From positions 1 to 10,140 of the forward strand of contig JAVHYH010000119.1 of assembly GCA_031119155.1 (NCBI GenBank): 10,140 nucleotides of DNA, given 5' to 3'. Below, piece after piece: positions 5,248 through 10,140 of the stretch (positions are counted from its first letter, which is position 1; every line of letters begins with the position of its first letter). This DNA comes from Brevundimonas sp. (GTDB taxonomy: Bacteria; Pseudomonadota; Alphaproteobacteria; Caulobacterales; Caulobacteraceae). Under the pieces are notes generated by a model. The model did not search any database, was not told the origin of the DNA, and saw only the letters and a program-made list of their open reading frames with translations. Made by a program: the position numbers and the translations under genes.

Positions 5248-7526
5248 TGCAGCAATTACGCAGTTCAGCCCCTTCCCGTAGACGACTGCTTGCAGGAGGC
5301 GCCCTTATGGCTGGAATGATGATGGCTCCCCGGATCGCCGCCGCGCAGACCCGGGAAAACCTGTCGCGTGTCGACGCCCTGATCGCCCGCATGACGATCG
5401 AGGAGAAGGCCGGTCAGCTGAATCTGATGAACGACCCGTTCCGGTGGCGTCCGGAGGGGATCAACCCCGGCGACACCTTCGATTCGGATCAGGCCCAGAC
5501 CGCCGCCGACATCCGCGCGGGCCGCATCGGCGCCCTGTTCAACGGCGTCGGCGCCGGCTCGACCCGCTATGTCCAGGACATGGCGATCAAGGAAAGCCGG
5601 CTGGGCATTCCGCTGCTGTTCGCCGCCGACATCGTGCACGGCCTGAAGACCACCTTCCCGGTTCCGCTGGGCGAGGCCGCCAGCTGGGATCTGGATCTGG
5701 CCGAGCGCACCGCCCGCGCCGCGGCGGTCGAGGGCGGCGCCGCGGGCGTGCACCAGACCTATGCGCCGATGGTCGACGTCGCGCGCGACCAGCGCTGGGG
5801 CCGCGTGGTCGAGGGCGCCGGCGAGGACGTGCTGCTCAACAACCTGTTCGCCATCGCGCGCACCAAGGGCTTCCAGGGCGACGACCTGACCCACTGGTCG
5901 TCGCTGGTCGCCACGCCCAAGCATTTCGCCGCCTATGGCGCGGCCGAGGCGGGCATGGACTACAACTCCACCGACATGAGCGAGCTGATGCTGCGCTCGG
6001 TCTATCTGCCGCCGTTCAAGGCCGCCTTCGACGCCGGCGCCCTGTCGGTGATGAGCGCCTTCAACGACCTGAACGGCGTGCCGACCAGCGGCAACCAGTG
6101 GCTGCTGACCGACATCCTGCACGGCGAATGGCAGTTCAACGGCTTCGTGGTTTCCGACTACACCTCCGAACAGGAGCTGATCGCCCACGGCTACGCCGCC
6201 GACGGGCGTGACGCCGCGCGTCTGGCCCTGATGGCCGGCGTCGACATGTCGATGAAGAGCGGCCTCTACATCAAGCACATCCCCGAACTGGTCCAGTCGG
6301 GCGACGTGCCGATCGAACGCGTCGATCAGGCCGTGCGCCGGGTGCTGATGACCAAGGCCGCCCTGGGCCTGTTCGACAACCCCTATCGCGGTTCGGACGT
6401 GCGTATCGAGCAGCGCGTCACCGGCAGCCGCGACCATCTGGATCTGGCCCGCGAGGCCGGTCGCAAGTCGATGGTCCTGCTGAAGAACGACGGCGACCTG
6501 CTGCCTCTGCCCAAGACCGGCCAGCGCATCGCCCTGATCGGCCCGTTCGGGGCTGACAAGGCCGACATCTTCGGCCCGTGGTCGGTGTTCAAGGACATGG
6601 CGCTGGCGGTCTCGCTGGAAGAAGGCCTGCGCAACGCCCTGGGCGACGACGCCCACCTGACCGTGGTCAAGGGATCGGACGTCGAGGCCCCCATCAACGG
6701 CGGCATCGAGGCCGCTGTTCTGGCCGCCGCCGAGGCGGATGTGGTCCTGCTGGCCATCGGCGAATCCAGCGAGCTGTCGGCGGAATCGAAGTCGCGCGTC
6801 GACATCGGCATCCCCGCCCCGCAACTGGCGCTGGCCGAGGCGGTCGCCGCCACCGGCAAGCCGGTCGTCGTCCTGCTGCGCAACGGGCGCGGCATGGAGC
6901 TGGCCGAGGTGGTTCAGGGCGCCCAGTCGATCCTGGTCACCTGGTTCCTGGGCTCGGAAAGCGGCAACGCCATCGCCGACGTCCTGTTCGGCGACCACGC
7001 CCCGACCGGCCGCCTGCCGGTCAGCTTCCCGTTCCGCTCGGGCCAGTCGCCCTATTATTACGCGCACAAGTCGACGGGTCGTCCGTCCCAGCCGAACGAC
7101 CGCGAGTTCACCTCGAAATTCCGCGAGGTGCCGCACGCGGCCCTCTATCCGTTCGGCCACGGCCTGACCTATGCCCCGATCAGCTATGCCGCGACCACGG
7201 TGTCGTCGCAGACGATGACCGCGGCGGACGAGCTGACCGTCTCGGTCACCGTGACCAACGGCGGCGAACGCGACGCCTCGGAAGTGGTGCAGCTCTACAT
7301 CCGCGACCGCGCCGCCTCGGTCACCCAGCCGGTGCGCCTGATGAAGGCGTTCAGGCGGGTCGAGGTGCCGGCCGGCGCCAGCGTAGAGGTCTCGATGCCG
7401 CTCAAGCACGCCGACCTGCTGTTCCTCGGCCGCGACCTGCGTCCGACGGTCGAACCGGGCCTGTTCGACGTGTGGCTGGCGCCCGACGCCCAGTCGGGTC
7501 AGGCAGCCCAGTTCACCCTGGTCTGA
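5247..7526 (+). CDS. bglX: Glycoside hydrolase family 3 beta-glucosidase (BglX-like), Tat-exported
   Basis: This 759-residue exo-acting enzyme probably releases glucose or a related sugar from beta-linked oligosaccharides in the periplasm. The N-terminus has a twin-arginine signal (SRRRLLAGGAL, residues 10-20) and an AxA-type cleavage site near IAAAQ. The GH3 (beta/alpha)8 domain spans about 40-375. Its nucleophile is D304 in VVSDYT; many relatives have W or H after the aspartate. The alpha/beta sandwich domain spans about 395-640 and holds the likely acid/base E513 in SAESKSR and the GRLPVSFP signature. An Fn3-like domain (about 675-745) ends the protein. Length and architecture are those of BglX. 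An in-frame ATG at 5307 has a strong AGGAGG but would destroy the signal peptide, so 5247 is preferred. Substrate linkage is not decided by sequence alone, and the symbol is a family-level call. Confidence 0.92.
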   Translation: MQQLRSSAPSRRRLLAGGALMAGMMMAPRIAAAQTRENLSRVDALIARMTIEEKAGQLNLMNDPFRWRPEGINPGDTFDSDQAQTAADIRAGRIGALFNGVGAGSTRYVQDMAIKESRLGIPLLFAADIVHGLKTTFPVPLGEAASWDLDLAERTARAAAVEGGAAGVHQTYAPMVDVARDQRWGRVVEGAGEDVLLNNLFAIARTKGFQGDDLTHWSSLVATPKHFAAYGAAEAGMDYNSTDMSELMLRSVYLPPFKAAFDAGALSVMSAFNDLNGVPTSGNQWLLTDILHGEWQFNGFVVSDYTSEQELIAHGYAADGRDAARLALMAGVDMSMKSGLYIKHIPELVQSGDVPIERVDQAVRRVLMTKAALGLFDNPYRGSDVRIEQRVTGSRDHLDLAREAGRKSMVLLKNDGDLLPLPKTGQRIALIGPFGADKADIFGPWSVFKDMALAVSLEEGLRNALGDDAHLTVVKGSDVEAPINGGIEAAVLAAAEADVVLLAIGESSELSAESKSRVDIGIPAPQLALAEAVAATGKPVVVLLRNGRGMELAEVVQGAQSILVTWFLGSESGNAIADVLFGDHAPTGRLPVSFPFRSGQSPYYYAHKSTGRPSQPNDREFTSKFREVPHAALYPFGHGLTYAPISYAATTVSSQTMTAADELTVSVTVTNGGERDASEVVQLYIRDRAASVTQPVRLMKAFRRVEVPAGASVEVSMPLKHADLLFLGRDLRPTVEPGLFDVWLAPDAQSGQAAQFTLV

Positions 7527-7600
7527 AGCGAAATCGGTTGGGTTGGACAGTGTCCAGCCCAGCTCAGATTTCGCTCCGGGAAAATCTGATCCTCAACCGA
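7527..7600. terminator. Nested inverted repeats between convergent genes, likely bidirectional terminator
   Basis: AGCGAAATC (7527-7535) pairs with GATTTCGCT (7567-7575) around an inner stem GGGTTGGAC/GTCCAGCCC (7540-7548 and 7552-7560, one wobble, loop AGT). A competing fold pairs TCGGTTG (7534-7540) with CAACCGA (7594-7600) and CAGATTT (7565-7571) with AAATCTG (7582-7588), giving a three-way junction. The structure starts right after the GH3 stop and reaches into the stop codon of the yffB-like gene. There is no clear U-run on either strand, so terminator function is likely by position but not certain. Confidence 0.55.
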
Positions 7601-7940
7601 AGACGGCCGCATAGATCTCGGGTTTGAAGCCCACGGTCGTGCGGCCGTCGACGTCCAGAACCGGGCGTTTGATCATCGACGGATTGGCCAGCATCAGGCC
7701 GATGGCCTTGTCCGCCGTCAGGTCCGCCTTGTCCTCGGGCGGCAGGGCCTTGAACGTCGTCCCCGCGCGATTGAGCACGATCTCCCAGCCGCGCGTCGCC
7801 ACCCAGCCCGCCAGCGTCTCCCGATCAATCCCGGCCTTCTTGTAGTCGTGGAAGCCGTAGGCCTGCCCGTTCTGGTCCAGCCAGACACGCGCCTTCTTGA
7901 CGGTGTCGCAGTTGGGAATGCCGTACAGGGTCGGGATCAT
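7593..7940 (-). CDS. ArsC/Spx-family protein, YffB-like
   Basis: This 115-residue thioredoxin-fold protein of the ArsC/Spx/YffB group has the family start LYGIPNCDTVKKAR with C11, and the conserved KRPV with R92 that in arsenate reductases binds the anion. Only one cysteine (CDT rather than CxxC) is in the active loop, as in YffB. YffB-type proteins are proposed glutathione-dependent thiol reductases of unknown substrate, so arsenate reductase should not be assumed. The ATG at 7940 has GAGG eight bases upstream. The gene converges on the GH3 gene, with the inverted-repeat structure between, and is divergent from the VOC gene across a 68-nt gap that must hold both promoters. I see no arsenic-resistance gene nearby. 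Confidence 0.88.
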   Translation of the reverse strand: MIPTLYGIPNCDTVKKARVWLDQNGQAYGFHDYKKAGIDRETLAGWVATRGWEIVLNRAGTTFKALPPEDKADLTADKAIGLMLANPSMIKRPVLDVDGRTTVGFKPEIYAAVFG

Positions 7941-8008
7941 GGTCAGGGCCTCATGCGTTTGAGGCGGGTCTGCCGTACGCCCTGCACGGCTGCAACCCCG
8001 GAGCTCCT

Positions 8009-8494
8009 ATGATCGCCTCGCGCCCGAAGATCATCCCCTGCCTGTGGTTCGAGAAACAGGCGGAGGAGGCCGCCCGCTTCTATGTCTCCCTGCTGCCGGA
8101 CTCGCGCATCGACGAGGTGCAGACCTCTCCGGGCGACTATCCGAACGGCAAGGCGGGCGATGTCATCCTGGTCGAGTTCACCCTCGCCGGCAGCCGCTAC
8201 ACGGCGCTGAACGGCGGGCCGGAGTTCCAGTTCAACGAGGCGATCTCGCTGCAGATCGACTGCGACGACCAAGCCGAGGTCGATCGCCTGACCGAAGCCC
8301 TGTCGGCGGTTCCGGAGGCCGAGCAGTGCGGCTGGGTGAAGGACCGCTACGGCCTGTCCTGGCAGATCGTGCCGCGCATCCTGACGGAACTGCTGTCCGA
8401 CGGCGCACCGGACGTGAAGCTGAGGGTCTTCAACGCGATGATGGAGATGAAGCGGCTCAACGTCGCCGCCCTCGAGGCCGCCGCGAAGGGCTAG
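8009..8494 (+). CDS. VOC-superfamily protein, PhnB-like
   Basis: This 161-residue cytoplasmic protein has the beta-alpha-beta-beta-beta repeats of the vicinal oxygen chelate (glyoxalase/bleomycin-resistance) fold. It matches PhnB-like proteins: PCLWFEKQAEEAARFYVSLLP at the start (split here as PCLWFEKQAEE, residues 10-20, then AARFYVSLLP, 21-30), LNGGPEFQFNEAISLQI in the middle (68-84), and CGWVKDRYGLSWQIVP at 107-122. Such genes are often misnamed 3-demethylubiquinone methyltransferase; no methyltransferase motif is present. The biochemical role is unknown. The ATG at 8009 has GGAG five bases upstream. Its TAG stop shares the CTAG at 8491-8494 with the stop of the convergent thpR gene, leaving no room for a terminator between them. 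Confidence 0.88.
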   Translation: MIASRPKIIPCLWFEKQAEEAARFYVSLLPDSRIDEVQTSPGDYPNGKAGDVILVEFTLAGSRYTALNGGPEFQFNEAISLQIDCDDQAEVDRLTEALSAVPEAEQCGWVKDRYGLSWQIVPRILTELLSDGAPDVKLRVFNAMMEMKRLNVAALEAAAKG

Positions 8495-9063
8495 CCCAGC
8501 GGCCACTTTCCAAGGGTGTGATAGACCGAGCGTCCGACCTCGCTGTGGATCAGCTCGACCTCGGTCGCCCGCCAGGAGATCGGCGCCACGGCCCGATCCG
8601 GCAGGCGCGCATCGCCGTACATCAGGGTGACGTGCGGATTGAACTGCGGGTTCGACAGGGTCTTCTTCAGCCGCCGGTGGATGGCGTCCCACAGGGCGCG
8701 GCGGTACGCCTTCAGCGCCGCCAGCCCCTCTTCGCCCAGCAGCACATGCGGATGCTTGCCCGGCGCGCCGCCGAAACTGCCGACGCGGTCGAACGACACG
8801 ACGAAGGACGGTTGCTCCATCGCCTCGATCACCGCCGAGACCTCGGCCGCCACATCGGCGCGGATGCTGCCCGCATAGTCGCCGACGTGGATCAGGGTGA
8901 TGTGCAGCCGGTCGGTGCGCACCTCGCCGCCGCCCAGACCGTACAGATCCTTGGACCGACGGCGCACCTCGGCGGCCTGCTCGGCCTGGGCCGTGGGCAG
9001 CATCAGGCCGACGAACAGCCGTTCGATGGTCTGCGGCTGACCGAAGTCGAGCAGGTTCTGCAT
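8491..9063 (-). CDS. thpR: RNA 2',3'-cyclic phosphodiesterase (2H phosphoesterase)
   Basis: This 190-residue member of the LigT/ThpR family hydrolyses 2',3'-cyclic phosphate RNA ends to 2'-phosphate and can join 2'-5' RNA ends in vitro (family knowledge). Both catalytic H-x-T motifs are present: HITL with H54 and T56, and HVTL with H144 and T146. The order RLFVGLMLP, HITL, SFGG, HVTL is typical, and the length is normal. The start ATG overlaps the TGA of the upstream hybrid kinase by one base (TGATG), and there is only a weak ribosome site, so translation is probably coupled to the kinase. It converges on the VOC gene, with overlapping stop codons. The cellular substrate is not known from sequence. 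Confidence 0.93.
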   Translation of the reverse strand: MQNLLDFGQPQTIERLFVGLMLPTAQAEQAAEVRRRSKDLYGLGGGEVRTDRLHITLIHVGDYAGSIRADVAAEVSAVIEAMEQPSFVVSFDRVGSFGGAPGKHPHVLLGEEGLAALKAYRRALWDAIHRRLKKTLSNPQFNPHVTLMYGDARLPDRAVAPISWRATEVELIHSEVGRSVYHTLGKWPLG

Positions 9064-10140
9064 CAGGCCGCCAGATCGCTGGAGCGCAGGGCCTCGGACA
9101 CCGCCTCGATCAGGGCCTCGGCCGCCACCGGCTTGGACACCGCGCCGCAGAAGCCGTCGCGGACCAGATCCGCCTCCAGCCCTTCGCCCGCATCGGCCGT
9201 ATAGGCCAGGATCGGCGTCGCGCGGTTGGGACCGGCGCCGGCGCGGATCGCCTTCAGCGCCTCGCGCCCCCCCATGCCGGGCATGCGCATATCCATCAGG
9301 ATGACGTCATAGGCCGTCTCGCTGGCCTGCCGCACGGCCGCCAGCCCGTCCACCGCATCCTCGACCTCGGCGCCCATGCCGCTCAGGAAGGCGCGGGCCA
9401 GTTCGCGGTTGGCCGGATGATCGTCCGCGACCAGCACCCGCAGGCCGCCGACCTCGGCCGCCGCCAGCGGGGTCGCGGCCGGCGCCTCCTCCTGCTCGGC
9501 GCGGGGCGCGGGGATCTCGAACCAGAAGACGCTGCCCTGCCCTTCGACGCTGTCCGCGCCGATGGCGCCGCCCATGGCTTCGACCAGTCCCTTGCAGATG
9601 GCCAGCCCCAGCCCCGTGCCGCCGGTCGTCTTGTTCTGCGCCCCGTCGACCTGCGAGAAGCGGCGGAACAGCCGGTCCAGCTTGTCCTGCGCGATGCCCG
9701 CGCCGGTGTCGTGCACCGCCACCCGCAGCCGCTCCGCTTCCGGGGTCCAGCGCACCTCCAGCCGCACCCCGCCCTGACCGGTGAATTTCACCGCATTGCC
9801 CACGAGGTTCAGCATGATCTGGCGCAGACGGTCCGGGTCGGCGACCAGCGTCGGCAGGCCCGCGTCCGCATCCAGCGTCAGGCCCAGATCCTTGGCCCCG
9901 GCCTGCGGCGTGAACAGCTCCAGCGTCGCGCTGGCCAGCGCCTCCATGTCCATCGGCTGCGGCCGGATCGCCACCTGCCCGGCCTCCAGCTTGGAGAAGT
10001 CGAGGATATCGTTGACCGTGCACAGCAGCGCCCGGCCCGCATTGTCGACCCTACCGATGAAGTTGCGCGCCGTGTCCGGCAGCTCCTGTCCCAGCGCCAG
10101 ACCGGTGAAGCCGATGATGCTGGTCAGCGGCGTGCGCAGC
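9063..10140 (-). CDS. Hybrid sensor histidine kinase, C-terminal part (partial)
   Basis: The visible 358 residues begin just after the phospho-accepting histidine: the first full codons read LRTPLTSIIGF, the end of an H-box, so the HE pair lies one codon beyond the edge. The HisKA dimerisation helices run to about residue 56. The HATPase domain (about 100-210) has N-box NLVGNAVKFT, DTGAGI, FRRFSQVDG and GGTGLGL. After an alanine- and glutamate-rich linker comes a receiver domain (about 233-350) with D239/D240, the phospho-acceptor D283 in ILMDMRMPG, T314 and K336. All kinase and receiver residues that can be seen are intact. The sensor part lies outside the window, so the signal is unknown. 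There is no HPt domain at the C-terminus, so phosphotransfer to another protein is expected. The gene is joined to thpR by a TGATG overlap. Confidence 0.94.
   Translation of the reverse strand, partial: LRTPLTSIIGFTGLALGQELPDTARNFIGRVDNAGRALLCTVNDILDFSKLEAGQVAIRPQPMDMEALASATLELFTPQAGAKDLGLTLDADAGLPTLVADPDRLRQIMLNLVGNAVKFTGQGGVRLEVRWTPEAERLRVAVHDTGAGIAQDKLDRLFRRFSQVDGAQNKTTGGTGLGLAICKGLVEAMGGAIGADSVEGQGSVFWFEIPAPRAEQEEAPAATPLAAAEVGGLRVLVADDHPANRELARAFLSGMGAEVEDAVDGLAAVRQASETAYDVILMDMRMPGMGGREALKAIRAGAGPNRATPILAYTADAGEGLEADLVRDGFCGAVSKPVAAEALIEAVSEALRSSDLAA

Noticed and set aside
5307..5309. Alternative GH3 start with a strong AGGAGG seven bases upstream
   Set aside because: It would remove the twin-arginine motif and most of the hydrophobic core, leaving a 14-residue remnant before the cleavage site. 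The AGGAGG is explained by the codons for the signal peptide.
5265..7409. A 714-codon open frame antisense to the GH3 gene
   Set aside because: GC-rich codon bias leaves the opposite frame open. Its translation is rich in H, R, G, D and Q with no domain, while the plus strand encodes a complete GH3 enzyme.
7593..7940. Arsenate reductase label for the ArsC-family protein
   Set aside because: The sequence is closer to YffB, and no arsenic-resistance genes are nearby.
1..10140. Mobile elements, CRISPR arrays, toxin-antitoxin or anti-phage systems, RNA genes
   Set aside because: No transposase, integrase, regular repeat array, tRNA fold or defence-gene motif was seen on either strand.

Overview
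The window is GC-rich chromosomal DNA with the codon bias, gene families and gene order of an alphaproteobacterium, most like Caulobacterales (Brevundimonas or Caulobacter type). This placement rests on protein character and synteny from memory, not on a database search. There is no sign of an insertion sequence, phage, CRISPR array, tRNA or rRNA.

Layout. On the minus strand at the left edge lies the start of a small membrane-anchored protein (TPR/YfgM-like, cut by the edge), preceded by panB of pantothenate synthesis. From about 1.1 to 4.7 kb lie two three-gene modules on the minus strand. Each has the same order: a small three-helix membrane protein (DUF6249-like), an ECF sigma factor, and a small two-helix membrane protein likely to be its anti-sigma factor. 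Between them, on the plus strand, is a predicted lipoprotein of the endonuclease/exonuclease/phosphatase fold. It is head-to-head with one module and its 3' end overlaps the tail of the other. After the modules come a 79-residue DUF2188 protein and a Tat-exported GH3 beta-glucosidase, with two AACCGGTT palindromes before the latter. Then follow a minus-strand ArsC/Spx-like (YffB) protein, a plus-strand PhnB-like VOC protein, a minus-strand RNA 2',3'-cyclic phosphodiesterase (thpR), and the C-terminal part of a hybrid histidine kinase that runs off the right edge.

How the genes fit together. The two sigma modules look like tandem paralogues. The sigma and anti-sigma genes overlap by exactly 11 nt in both, and a related element (ATGGATGC, then GTGAA(A)CTTTC, read on the plus strand) lies 66-80 nt upstream of both modules. 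These are the best candidates for a little-described envelope-sensing regulatory system, and the lipoprotein between them is a possible target or partner. The other genes are ordinary housekeeping or accessory metabolism. Smaller structures worth a look are a hairpin that would mask the panB ribosome binding site, a nested inverted-repeat structure between the GH3 and yffB-like genes, and the one-base stop/start overlap of the kinase gene with thpR. No gap without a gene exceeds 300 bases; the longest, 4697-4920, holds the shared upstream element and an inverted repeat.
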